Source: Aporrectodea caliginosa
Lineage: Eukaryota > Annelida > Clitellata > Crassiclitellata > Lumbricidae
Assembly: GCA_020284085.1 (NCBI GenBank)
Contig: JACEVL010000460.1
Span: forward strand, 248,001 to 312,000
Direction of reading: 5' to 3'
Length of the DNA: 64,000 bases
Of this stretch, positions 1 to 12,300 are shown one piece after another; the first letter of the stretch is position 1, and the number at the start of each line of letters is the position of its first letter. The notes beneath the pieces were generated by a model. That model searched no databases. It worked only from the letters and a program-made list of their open reading frames with translations, and was not told the origin of the DNA. Both the position numbers and the translations under genes were made by a program.

Positions 1-948
1 GCTGTCTCAATTGCATTGTACATTTTATCTCCATGGTTTATACTGGCACGTAGAACACTAGGGCAATTCCACGGTATTTCAAATGTTACAGACTCTACAT
101 TCAGAAGACTTTGAACCGTTCATACAGACAGATGATTACTGTTTAAAATATTTTGACATTTTTCCCTGATGCCGCTTCAATCACAGATTAGCTCAATATT
201 AGTTAGACTGAGTTGGCCCTTATGGATCATGTCTGGTGAAACAAAACGTTTGCGTTACGGACTCTACAAACAAGAGCCATCAACTTTTTTGATTGAATGA
301 TCTATCTTGATTTTCTGTTAAACTATTATATTAAATAAATTCTAGAATTGCCAGGTATTGCTATTGATTTAGTCATAATTGCAGTTTGTTATCATGATTA
401 ATATTGATGTCGTGCATTCATTAATGTACACACTGTGCGTTACCGACTCTACCGTTTTTGACCTCAAACAAACACTGGTTAATATTCATGAAAACAGTTA
501 ATTTTCCTGCTACTTGCATCATTTAAATGTTCACAAGGTGTTATAGAAGTAGTTTCAGAGCTCAAATTAAAAAAATATAGTGAAGTTTCATTGTCGCAAA
601 CAATTTATAGAACCGCTTGTAACGTTCGAAAATCAACATTTTCAAGGCTCTTAATGGTTCACAAGTCGTTATTGAGCTTGGATCAGACTGTAGCACTAAA
701 CCAAAGTTTCTAGTTTGAAGCAAAGTCAACACAATACCCTAAGCAAAAAAATAGAACTATCTATCTATATCAGAAAATTATTAATAATTTAAAATTTCAA
801 TAGTTTGCTTTCTCCTTTCATGGACTGCAATACCGTGGAACGCCCAACTAGGTAACTGTTAATAGTACGTTGCAGACCCGCTCAGGTCCATTGTGCGCTT
901 ACATTCTCTATGTACAGGTGACAATGTAACCCCAAAACTTCACTTTGG
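1..948. other. Intergenic or intronic AT-rich stretch, nothing recognised
   Basis: No open frame of useful length, no repeat structure and no tRNA-like sequence was seen here. It may be intron sequence of the ABCA gene whose last exon follows. Confidence 0.5.
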
Positions 949-949
949 C

Positions 950-1095
950 ACGGGTAAAACCGGGTATACCCGTACCCGTGATGACCCTACACGTACCCGA
1001 CCCGACCCGTGAAATGCGTACCCGACCCGCACCCGATCCGCGGGTACAGGTCGGGTACGAGTAAATCCGCGGGTACGGGTATACCCGCAGACCCC
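950..1095. mobile_element. Short GC-rich inverted-repeat element (MITE-like)
   Basis: A perfect 18-base inverted repeat, built from alternating CGGGTA and TACCCG words, lies at 961-978 and 1070-1087. The sequence between is filled with more CCCGACCCG-type words. The composition is much more GC-rich than the flanks. This looks like a small non-autonomous DNA transposon or the fused ends of one; I could not define a target duplication. Confidence 0.5.
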
Positions 1096-1458
1096 TAATC
1101 GCTGCGCGCAGACAAATTGTCGGCGGCGCCGTACACGAAAAGTCGGCGACGGCGGCGCAGTGCTCTAGAGCAGTGTCTGCAAATCCCTCTCTGTTTCTCT
1201 TTCCATAGCCATCTTTGTCCGTTTATGTATCTCTGTCTATGTGTCAAACTGGTCAGTCTCTCTGTGTTCTTCGGCTCGGTATATAACCCTTGCGCTCCTG
1301 ATACGCGAATGTCTCAGTCTGCGTCTGAGGGCATTAATTATTAGGCTATCTTGCGTCATATTTTTGACCCCACACATACATACACGCTAGTTTCTGGCTA
1401 CGTGTAAAGTGCCTTTACAGACCGAGCAAGAGTGTTAGTATTAGCATAGATAACAATT

Positions 1459-1977
1459 ATGACATCGTTACATGCATACTTACTTGGAGTAACCTTCAGG
1501 AACAACCTTAGCGCCACTCCCCACGTAGAAGAACTCATAGGCGCTTGCTCAGGTTCACTGCACGCACTGAGAATACTCAGATCACATGGTCTCACGCGGG
1601 AGGCATTGAACGTAGTCGCTGAAGCAACAACAATATCACGACTACTGTATGCTGCCCCAGCATGGTGGGGTTACGTGACAGCAGCAGACCGCCAACGACT
1701 GGAACGGATCTTGTCCAAAACAGCTCGATTGGGATATATTTGTGAAGGAGGTGCCACAATGGAGATGCGGGTTGGTTTAGCAGAGGACCGTCTCCTCAAG
1801 GCCATCGAGGGGAATCGAGACCATGTCTTGCGACGGCTGTTCCCGTCTCCGACCCAATACCATTATGACCTCCGCCCGCGAGCCCATGGTTTTGAACTGC
1901 CCTGTAAGGACGATAAGAACTTTATACCAAGGGCTTTATATAAGTATATTAATCATCTAAGCCAACAACAAATTTAA
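1459..1977 (+). pseudogene. LINE ORF2 C-terminal fragment
   Basis: This 172-residue open frame has the layout found after the reverse-transcriptase domain of non-LTR retrotransposons: a helical thumb-like stretch with LLYAAPAWWGY and an ERILSKTAR segment, then the terminal pattern YDLRPRAHGFELP followed by FIPRALYKYI. There is no start of an element and no RT catalytic motif here, so it is a 5'-truncated copy. A related fragment lies on the opposite strand at 6748-7023. It probably sits in the intron before the last ABCA exon. It encodes no cellular function that I recognise. Confidence 0.75.
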
Positions 1978-2158
1978 AACAAGACACTCTAAACACTTTA
2001 ATTAAATCTCTCTTTTATTTTATTTTCAAATGTAACTGTAAGCTACGATGCGGTTTGTCATCTGGTGTGTCAATAAAACGAATATCATCATCACTTACAC
2101 GCAGTATTAAATAAAGTAAACATGTCTTTGCAACACATGATATTTCTTGTTTTTCAAG

Positions 2159-2597
2159 CATGGAAGAATGCGAAGCCATTTGTACTCGGATGGGAATCCT
2201 CGTCAACGGTCGCTTCCTCTGCCTTGGGAGCCTCCAGCACCTCAGGGATAAGTTCAGCGAAGGATACACTCTCATCATTAAACTCCAGCGCTCAGCCGAC
2301 ACAGAAAAACCCGAGGAACTACAGGAACGGATTGAGAAACTTAAGACTTTCATCAGCCAAAAGTTTCCAGAGAATGTTCTCAAGGACCACCACGAGAACC
2401 TTCTCAACTACCAGATCAAGACGCAGATTTTTAAATGGTCTAAAATTTTCGGGATCATGGAGAGGGCGAAGGTGGAATACCAGATCGAGGACTATTCGGT
2501 GGGACAGACGACTCTGGAGCAACTGTTCATCGGATTTGCCCGCCAGCAGCGAGGGCCGCAAGAAATTTCCAAGAAGAAATGCTTTGGACTGTGCTAA
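2159..2597 (+). CDS. ABCA-family lipid transporter, last coding exon (C-terminus)
   Basis: This is the final exon of a full-length ABCA-type transporter. These are membrane ATPases that move lipids, and the exon covers the end of the second nucleotide-binding domain and the cytosolic C-terminus. It follows a good acceptor (tttttcaag at 2150-2158); the first base completes a Ser codon, and the frame reads MEECEAICTRMGILVNGRF, the conserved stretch after the switch histidine. LGSLQHLRDKFSEGY follows, and later EDYSVGQTTLEQLFIGFAR, the usual ABCA ending. The stop is at 2595-2597. Upstream exons lie outside the window or beyond the LINE at 1459-1977. Which ABCA subtype (ABCA3-like is my guess) cannot be decided from one exon. 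Confidence 0.88.
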
Positions 2598-2667
2598 GAA
2601 GAAAACATCTCGCCAAATTTTATCATTCCCAACTTCGTCATCTATTGGTCTAGATTTTACTTTGTTA

Positions 2668-2673
2668 AATAAA
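2668..2673 (+). terminator. Polyadenylation signal, probably of the ABCA gene
   Basis: AATAAA lies 71 bases after the ABCA stop codon and is the first such hexamer downstream. Confidence 0.45.
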
Positions 2674-3139
2674 CATTTGAAGAGTCATCAACTCTACTTA
2701 CAAAATTAAATTGTTTCATTAAATTGCTATGCTTACAAATTGTTTCATTAAATTACTTTCTTGGCTACGTTGAGTACGTTCTTAGGGAATTTCAGGTCAT
2801 TTCGGTCATCTTGTGCGATGAAAGAAACTTCATCCACTGCCTCTGATTAATAATGTTTCAATTAATAACGTCTTATTAACGTCGTAATTAAATCTGACGC
2901 ATTGGCCTGCTACATTTTCTTCTATTTGCAAAGGAGTGCCAGTCAGTTAGCACTTGTGAAAGTGTTCTGTTGACTTCAGTTGTCTGTCACTGTTCCTGTT
3001 CCTGAATGCAGCACAGGTCAAGAATTCTGGTGTCAACTCTCAACATTTTTTATTTATTCTGATTGTGTGTTGTTTTCTGTTTAAATGTAATCAAATAAGC
3101 TCAGCCTAATTGTTTCATTTGTTCTTTTTCTCTTCTGTT

Positions 3140-3180
3140 GGTTACAGAAATAAATGATTGATTGATTGATTGATTGATAT
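3140..3180. repeat. (GATT)n microsatellite at a retroposon-like tail
   Basis: Repeated GATT units follow an AATAAATGATT motif, the usual look of a retroposon 3' end. Confidence 0.6.
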
Positions 3181-3199
3181 AGATAATGTTTGTTTCTAG

Positions 3200-3324
3200 A
3201 TGCAAAAGTCATCACAATCGCAACCATAACATCGGAGGCGAGGAGATTGATCGAGTCATTGGCTCAGTGTTTGCCGCACTTCTCTGGCACACTCAGTCAC
3301 TCCGACATGACGTCAATATCTACT
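3200..3324 (+). CDS. ZZEF1: ZZEF1-like exon (first seen in window)
   Basis: The acceptor is tttctag and the donor GTTAAGT. It starts with two bases of a split codon, then 41 codons including [19 protein letters not shown]. The helical, leucine-rich character suits the ZZEF1 scaffold. There is no upstream partner exon in the window. Confidence 0.65.
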
Positions 3325-6300
3325 GTTAAGTATCCAGTTCTTTGGTTGGGTGTTTGAGTGGATTGATGGATGATTGAGTGATTGACTGATGAATGACTAA
3401 TTGATTTACAGATTGATTGACTGATTGATGGGCAGATTAATGAATGGATGGAAGTATAGTCGTCGGATGAATGGATGGATGGATGGATGGATGGATGGAT
3501 GGATGGATGGATGGATGGATGGATGGATGGATGGATGGATGGTTAGGTAGATGGATGGTTAACTGAATGAATGGATGGACGTGTGGATGTAGCCTATGTA
3601 TTGATTCATCCATGTAATTTTTTCATGAATAAGTTATCTTATGGAATATTTTCGGTAATAATTGGTTATTGTTTTACGTTGACAGTACGCAATGAATTCG
3701 ACGGCAAGATATCTGGTGGAATCCACGAGGCATATTCTGCCGCTGAGAATCTCCGGCTTTTTCTGGTAAAGAAATGAAATTATGGCATTCAGTACGCGAA
3801 TGGAAAATCTGTTTACAGTTTCTTGGATTGTTTTTGTTTGGAATGGTGGATGGAGGGATGGGAATGGCTGGATGTAAGGAATAGGTGGTAGGTTTGGTGG
3901 ATTGAGTGGATGGATAGATGTACGGATTGATGGAGCAATGGATGGATGTAATAATGGATGAAAGGATCTGAGATTTAGTTAATGAAATTCAGTAATAAAT
4001 GAATTACAAAACTGGAAATGTGTTATTGTGCAAATTGACTTAGGATTTTGGTTTGCTGATTGACTTATTGTTTATTCACCTAATTTCACCTAATTGACTG
4101 ACTGACTGATTGACTGAAGGATTGATTGATTGATTGTTTGACTGGTTGCTTAATTGATTTTGTTTCAGGCGGAAAGAAGGCAAACAATGAGAAAAGAACT
4201 TGAGGAACAACATGAAAGAGGAGAAGATGAGGAAAAGAAAGGAAAGGATACAGCTGTGGATATTGTGCATCTTGTGGAAGAGAAATCAAAATTCCTGCTC
4301 CAATTTGCCGGCTTGTCGAGGGTGGCCTTGAAGGCAGAGGTCCGTCCCAATGGTCTCTCTTCTATTATCGCAAAACATTTGAGAAATCATACAGTCTTCA
4401 CAACTGTAGCCTATTTCATCTGCTTGCTAACTAGCTAACAGGAAAGTATCTATGCTGGAGAAATTTCTCTGTTGCTGCCCATTACCCTACCTCTGTCCCG
4501 TTCCCTACACTTGCCATTCCCCTACCTCTGTCTTGCCTTTTCTCCTTCCATCTCTCTGTCTTTCACCAGTCTGTCTCGTTTTCTCTGCTGCATTTGATAC
4601 CATTGGTCCATTGATCACAGCGTCGTTTGATACCATTGGTCCATTGATCACAGCGTCGTTCTATCATCTTGGTTTGTCGTCTCTGACATGGCTCACTCTG
4701 GTTCCAGTCCTACTTGTCTTCCATATCCTCTGTTAAATTGCTGCTATTCCCTTTTCCTCAATATGGATTCCACACAACTCAAGAGTCTGCGACTTGTTCA
4801 AAACTCACTAGCCAGGTCTCTCAAGAAAACACCTAAGTATAATATCATTGCCATCCTCAAATCACCCCATTGGCTAAAATTCCCAGAGCAAATTCAAATC
4901 CTATTGCTAACCTTCAACTTTCTACACTACTCCTAGCCAAAATACCTTCGCGAGCTCTTCACCATCTAGCCAACCTGCTCTACCCAATCAACCTCCTGTC
5001 TCAGTCTTTCTTGAGCCCGGTCACTGCTCATCTCAAGTTCTGCCACGGAGCCATATCCAACACTGCACCACGTCTCTGGAACGATCTTCCTCTTGAATTC
5101 CACACGTTTTCGGTTCCCATACCATCATTTGAATTCACTTAATGGACCAGGTCTACAGCAAATATTATACTTGTCGTAGTCTATTGTGTTTATTGACAAT
5201 TTTCTTAGCCATGTGTATCCACAGGCCAGTGAACAAATTGACACAAATCTCTATGATATCATTTGCCAGCATTGCACGTTTTGGTGCTGGGTTCATCCAT
5301 CCGGAATTGTCTCCCTTTGGGTCTGTGCACTGTCTTAGCTGGGGATTCTGCATGCACTTTCTATAAACACTTGTAAACTCTTCTCTTCCGCCAGGGTTGG
5401 ATTTGGAGCGCCTCTAAGTAGTTGTCTTTGAAAGATATATAAATTCTCTGAAGGAATGAGTGAATGCATGAATGATTGGTGTTATTAGAATACAGAGTAA
5501 TTTCTGTATGCAGATTCTTTGGTGAATGAGATAGAGAAGGAAAGAAAGAAGGAGGGTTGGAGAAAGTGGAGAAAGAGGAAAGGAGATGTAAAAATAGGGA
5601 AAGATGGAAAGCAATGGGGATTTTCTCTGTTGCTTCCCATTACCCGGTCATGTCCCATTGCCTACACCTTCCATTCCCCAACTTATATCTATCAATCAAT
5701 CCTTTTTATTGCAACCATGGTACAAGGTACAGACAAAATTACAAGTTTAACATTAGCAAACAAGGGATGCCCATTTTCTGGATACTAATTTCACATGGAA
5801 CAAGCATGAATTGCATCATAAATGTACTATGAAATTACAATATTGATAATCTTAGTATACAACCTTTCATCTATGAGTGAATGGAAGTTAGGACGAGAAA
5901 TTGTGCCACTCCATTCACTTAGAGATGAACGGGAGAGGTGGAAATAGGAAAATAGATGGCAATAGGAATTTCTCGAAAAGGAGATTGTGCCCAACTAGAA
6001 CAGATGCCACAAAGGCATTAAATAATTTGTGTGTGTGCAATGTGCATTATCAGTGATTTACTGATACAGAGAATTCACGGAAAATTCTTTATCGCTGCAT
6101 ACAATAATTTGAGAGTACGTTAGACTGCTGTGATTTATGATTTTATTGTATTATTGGTGTGTTGAAGGAGTTCAAGAAGAAGCTTGAGACCAGACGAAGT
6201 CGCCAACAGTCGATTAGTCATCGTTTAAGTCATGAGACAAGCATCGATCTGTCAATTTCTGTAAGATTTTTACAGCTTCTCTAGCATCACAGTTGAGGCT

Positions 6301-9300
6301 AAACACAGCATTGTGTTGCTCTGGGTTCAAAAAGCTTTCTGAACGGATGCTCCATAGTGTAGTGGTAACATCACTGGCGTGAAGAGCAGTAGGTGGCGGG
6401 ATCGCTTCCCGTACCCTCCCAAAGGTCCACAGCCTCATCGCGAGATGGCGCGTTGGTAAAATGAGATGTAGGACGTGATGGGCGCCTTGCATGGCTGCCG
6501 TATACAGTTAAATTCGACTCCTGTAATAACTTGTGATCATCCGTTCATACTGATTTGTAATCATACTGCGTAGTTGTCAGTTTGAAAATATTAAACGATG
6601 AGTATTATTATTCTTTTTGTAAAAGACAAATTCTCAAATTAACAGGGTAGTAATTATCGCAAACAGGTGAATGCCACAAATGTAGGCCCCGAAGAGTTGC
6701 AGACTGCATTCTGTGTTACAAACGACATTATACATAAACGTGTATATTCAAAGACAAGAATAATCAGAATATAACATACGAATGAGAAAGGTTCTTCGCA
6801 TTCCATCATCTGCCTCCGGCAGAATTTGATCGTTCGTCCTTGGTTGAAGGGAACGCTCCGACTGTTTTCTTTGGGGCAAGTAATTGAACAACACGTGCTC
6901 AGGGTTGCACACAATTGAAGTAAAAAGGACCTCGTCTGCCCTTGAGCAAAGTTGCGCAAAAGATGGGGTATCCTCAGGGACATATCTCAGCCTGAAGCCT
7001 TCTTCAGCCATCAGCGCCAACAAATTCCCACCATGAGGTCGACGAGTAAAGCATACCAGCCACGAGTGTGGATCTCACAACATCATGCAGTGCATGAGAC
7101 GATGAAACCGTATTAGCATATTGAGCCTGCTGTGCTCGCAAGTAGATATATCAACTGATGTGCTTTTCGAAGGTGAACGAGCTCGAAATAGTAACTCCCA
7201 ATATTTTCATATGTTCTACTCTTGTTAATCCTGGGGTAAGCGTGACAATATTATGTTTGTGATTGCTATGGTTCGTGTTTTCCCGCTAAATTTGGACACC
7301 TAAAGAGAATTTCTAGTGAGGGAGTATAAATAGAAATAAATACATGGAGGCAGCAGATAATTGTATAAAATTCTGCGGTGTTAATTGTGTGTTTTAATTA
7401 TGTGAGCTATGGTGCATATAACCATAACCATAAATTTTATTGAACCCAAGTAGAAAACAACGAAAAGCAAGTAGAAAAAAACAGACAAGCAACATGGGAA
7501 TCAAAAGGAATACGACCCTAAAGGACCTAGGTCCCGCTAATGGGCCACCTGTAACAAAGGCAAATTTTATGGCAGAACAATTGAAACACAAGTATGAGAT
7601 ATAACATAGTAATTCTTAACTAGTTAACTGAGACTGATGAATTTAATGAGCACTAGGTGAAGAGATGAGACCGTAGTCTAATTCTGAACAGAGAGATGTT
7701 AGTTAAATTACGTATGGTGAGAGGTATGTCATTCCATATATGCTTATTATTTGTTGTATATATTTATGCATATATAAATTAATACATGGATCAACAGATA
7801 TAGGATTCTGTGGTGTTAATTGTGGAAGTGTGTTCGTTATGTTTGTTACAACGTCATGTGTTGCAGGTTGAATCGAAGTATCCGTCGTTTCGTCTTGTCT
7901 TTGATTTCGTCCAGGACATAGTCTGGACAAAAGCCAAGTGAGTCACCTTCTCATTTCAATAGTTTACATACACACGTGCGTCACACACATATTGTTGCAA
8001 GGCTCCAAACATCAGTTACTTCTGTTGTAGCATGTGTGCACAGAGGCGCCTGTCCATGTTATTTACTGTAGCCATTCATTGTTGTAACAGTAGAGGTGAC
8101 TTCAGAGTTTGACCAGTCCATGGTATGGCCTGCCTTTCATGGTTGAACTTCGACTTCCAGAATTGTATTTTACTGTACATGTCATGGAAATTGTGACTAC
8201 AGGAGAATGAAGAAAAGAGGGAATGAAGGAAAGACGGGAATAAATAGAAATGAAGTGATGAAAGAGGAAAGGATGAGATGAAGAAAATCTTGTTACTGCA
8301 TATTAACGAACTTATTGAACTTCTTTTATGGCATTACATCATAATGCCTTGGAATGTCATTTAAACTTGCTTGAACTTTTGTTGCTGTTCGAGTTTTGTT
8401 CTGCTGCGAAATTTTGAAGGTTAATAGATGTGGACAGATGAATACATAAATACATACGTGGTTACATACATATATACATACATACATACTTTCATAACAC
8501 ATACATACATGCAGACATATATACATACATACATACATACATACTTAGCACACACACACATACACACATACATATATGCAATACATACATACATAGGCGT
8601 AGCTACATTGAGGCACAAGGAGGCAGTTGCCTCCCCTTGCTTTTTTATATACTGGAACTTCGATTGACTAATGACCACAGTGACCAGGATTTTGCCACTG
8701 GTTTGTGAAGTTGCCTGCTCCTGAATTTAACTCTTGCTAAATTACTCAATTCGAGGTAGCAGATCTCCAAAGTTTTACAAATGTAAAACCTAAGGCAATC
8801 TGGCGAAGCTATAACCGATACTCGCTGTTCGGATAAAGTATAAAGTGCATGAAACACATGTTGTCAATTTTGTAAAAGAAACATTCAACAACATGGTACA
8901 TATTGTCGAATGCAGGGCCGCATTAAGGGGTGCTAAGGGTGCTGCAGCACCCGGCCTGCAGTTTTGAGGGCCCGCATTTTCGGAAGTGAATTTTTTTAAT
9001 GTGCTTGAACCCTGGCCGATGAGAGGGGAGACCCGGGGAGTCAGTGAGGGGTTGCTACCCGGGGCCCTGTTCTATGGCAGGGGCCCCTGGCAGGGGCCTG
9101 GAAATGTCTGAAACATAGTTCAAACTGAAGAAAACCGAGCTGTGGGTTTTATTTTAGACCAGGGGTCTCCAAAGTACGGCCCGCGGTCCACATCCGGCCC
9201 GCTAAGGCCTTTAATCTGGCCCCCGGATTAGCTGTTGGTGCAAAGTTAACTGATGCAGACAAATTTCGATTTCTAACTGAATTTTATAATCCACCAGAAT

Positions 9301-12300
9301 CGCATGCGTGGTTAGCACTTCGCATTAAGAACCCCTCTGATAAAATGATAATCCTAGCTACGTCGTTATAAAGGCTGTCAGACGATTTTGGTTATTTCGG
9401 TCAAAACTTCTGTGGTCATATTATAGTTGAATTACTCGAATTTGATAAAGAATGTATCTAGGCCTATCAGTATTTTGAGATTCTAGAATTGACGGCCTAG
9501 AATTGATTCGGCTATTGGTTTTCTGGCAGGCATAGAATCTTTTTACTGGATGTAAATTTATTAGTTGAAATTTGAGTTATTAGGCTATCAAAATGAGTAA
9601 ATCTTTAACTTAATGCTGGATGTAAGTTTCATAATAAAATTGATGCCAAATTAGCAATATTTGATATTATATTCCACTAAGTTGATGATGAATTAGAAGA
9701 TAAATTATCATAAGAACTCTAGAGCCTAATAAGGAAAGAAAGATTAGTGAAAGTCAGAATTACAAACGAGAGACAGACGCTCCTTCAAAGTCTTGCATTT
9801 TCAAATTCATAAAAAGCGAATGATGCAGCCAAATCAAGCTGACAATATCTTTACTAGTATACGTATACCGTACAGTAGTAGAAGTGAGTTGATGATCATG
9901 GTACATAGCGAGATGTGCAGATAGTAATGTAACCTTAATTGTATAATAGGGTGCTCCAGAAAATAAAAAGTTGAAAAGTCATTGCTCCCCGGGCATTTTC
10001 CCATGCGTCTCATAGAGATGAGTCTAAAAATCCAAATTTTAGGCTTTTACATCAAGGCTAAGCCTTGCCCCCAGCCCGATGAAGTTTTAACAATATTCGC
10101 GATTTTTCGGTTTAAAACACAAATTACCGGTATTTCATTATATATGAAAAAACCAATATGTTTCATATTTATTTGCCAGAACATGAAAGATTGCAAGTAC
10201 AAATACAAGTACGGAGGCCTTAACTACCTGTACAAATACTTATGTATCAAGTACAAGTACTAAGGTCTCGAGTATACAAGTACGAGTACAAGTACACATG
10301 GCTACTGCACGAACAAGGATTTACTTCCTTGACAAAGCAATGGTGTATTGCCACATGCACTCATTCATAATTTTGTTTTTTTAGAAATATAATGGATTTG
10401 AGCATCTTGTCACTCAGATTCGATCGAAACTGTTTTAATATTAAACTAAACACACTTTCAACCGGAGTGCTAGATGCAGGCACACTCACAACTCTAAACG
10501 CTGGTTTGTAAAGAACCGTTTTGCTGGATTCCAAACGTCCAAACAATCAATTTCATCAAAGTCATCATGGCCTCTGATATTCAACCAGGTTGTCACTTGT
10601 GATGATAAGGTGCTCGGTTTCACAGAAGATCGTGTAAAGTAGTGAACAATTAGCTTAGACTGTTTTGATGCATGAGGTCTGGAGTTTCGGTTGCTGCAAC
10701 CGTATCTGTGATTATCGTGCCAAAATGAGACGTTTGTGTAGCACTACCAAAGAAACTTGATGTAGTCCCCAACAAAGCATCTGTGTCATTCACATAAGAC
10801 ATAATCATATTGGCACACATTAAATAAGAACATACTAGTTGTAGGCAGTCTTTGACAATTGGAGCAACACAAAGAAAATTCCTTAATTAGCGTTTTACGT
10901 AAAACAGAAAAGTGATTCGCAAATGACTACCTAAGTGGCCTAACTAAGCGCGTTTTTATACAGATGACAATGTTTCCTTAACAGAGCCATATGCACCATC
11001 TCGCACACGCAGCGGAAGACTTTTTCGAGAGGAACATACATGTAGAACACAGAGGAACATAGAAAACTCACAATTGTCACAAATGAGCCTCATTCACATT
11101 TCAATTCCATGTATAAGCCATAGGTTCAGTGGTTTATTGCTAGAAATCCTATAATACAATTCATAAAATGCATTATTTCGGTGAATAAGCTGGTTTCCCT
11201 CTCGCGGCTTTCGTATGGTGCTAAGAATGTTCGACGACTTACATTAATTTTGCATTACTCGATAGAGTTCAAATGATTTGTTAGTCACTGCTCACCTCTC
11301 CGTATGGAGTCTTTGCAAGTGTTTACCAAAGTTTGATGTTGTGCCAGTTGTTTCCTGAAATGATAGTTTTCTCACATACTCTCACTACAAAACTTGCACT
11401 TAGCAGAAGTAGCATTTCCCTTGAAACTGAAATTATCGTAACCAAACTTAACCGCTCTAGGAATATCAGTTTTTTTGTTAGCATTATCACCGTCCGTGGC
11501 CGCTATTTTAGCAAGAAAACCGGAAGAAATTCTGAACAAGATGCGGTCGATACAGAACTGCCAGAATGTAAGAATTAATGACTTAAAGGAAAGACAAAGC
11601 CTGCTGGTAAAGTATCCCCAAGTGCCTGTAGAAATTTTATTTGTGTCCAAGTAGCCTACTTAGGTCTCAAGTACGAGTACAAGTACTTAGGTCTCCAGTA
11701 CAAGTTCAAGTACTTAAAGACTGTACTCAAATTGCACTTGAGTACAAGTACAGGTACCAATACTACACCTCTGCACACAATAGTTCACAAAAGAAGTTAA
11801 TCATCATGAAAATAATTACGTTTTTCCTCCATGATATTGCCGATTTTAAGCAAATTCGCATATTTTCACAAATTCTAAAGTTTTTGTGCCGGGGGCAAGG
11901 CTTAGCCTTTTTGAATTGGTCTGAAACTTGGTATAGTTGTACAAAGTGATAAATGGAATGGGAAAATCGCCGGGGAGCAGTATTTTTAGGAACTTTTAAA
12001 AAACCCATTACATTCTGGAGCACCCTATTGTATAATTATCGTGTCTTTAGGCAGTTAATATGGCCTACTCATTAGTAAGCATGCTATAAAATAATATGTG
12101 CGTGGTGGACCGGTTGTTGTCAGAGGGGACCTTCGTCAGAGGGGGTCCACGGGGGCCCACACCACAGCACCGGGCCCGCACTAGCCTTAATACGGCCCTG
12201 GTCGAATGATCATGTACAAAACGCACAACATCCGACTTTTGTTACGGTAGTGGATCTCCTCATTTTGGTGGTGGATTTAACTCAGAGATGCCAGAGCTCA

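Larger units (their letters stand above)
8913..12200. mobile_element. hAT-like DNA transposon, outer element of a nest
   Basis: The ends match in inverted orientation: CAGGGCCGCATTAAGG at 8913 and CAGGGCCGTATTAAGG read backwards from 12200. They are flanked by a perfect 8-bp duplication GTCGAATG (8905-8912, 12201-12208), the hAT signature. The interior is occupied by a second hAT-like element (9947-12027) and, at 9160, by the solitary end of another family (CAGGGGTCTCCAAAGT). It lies in a ZZEF1-like intron. Confidence 0.88.

Noticed and set aside
2122..2709. 195-codon frame overlapping the ABCA exon
   Set aside because: It is an out-of-frame shadow of the ABCA exon with Ser/Arg-rich composition.
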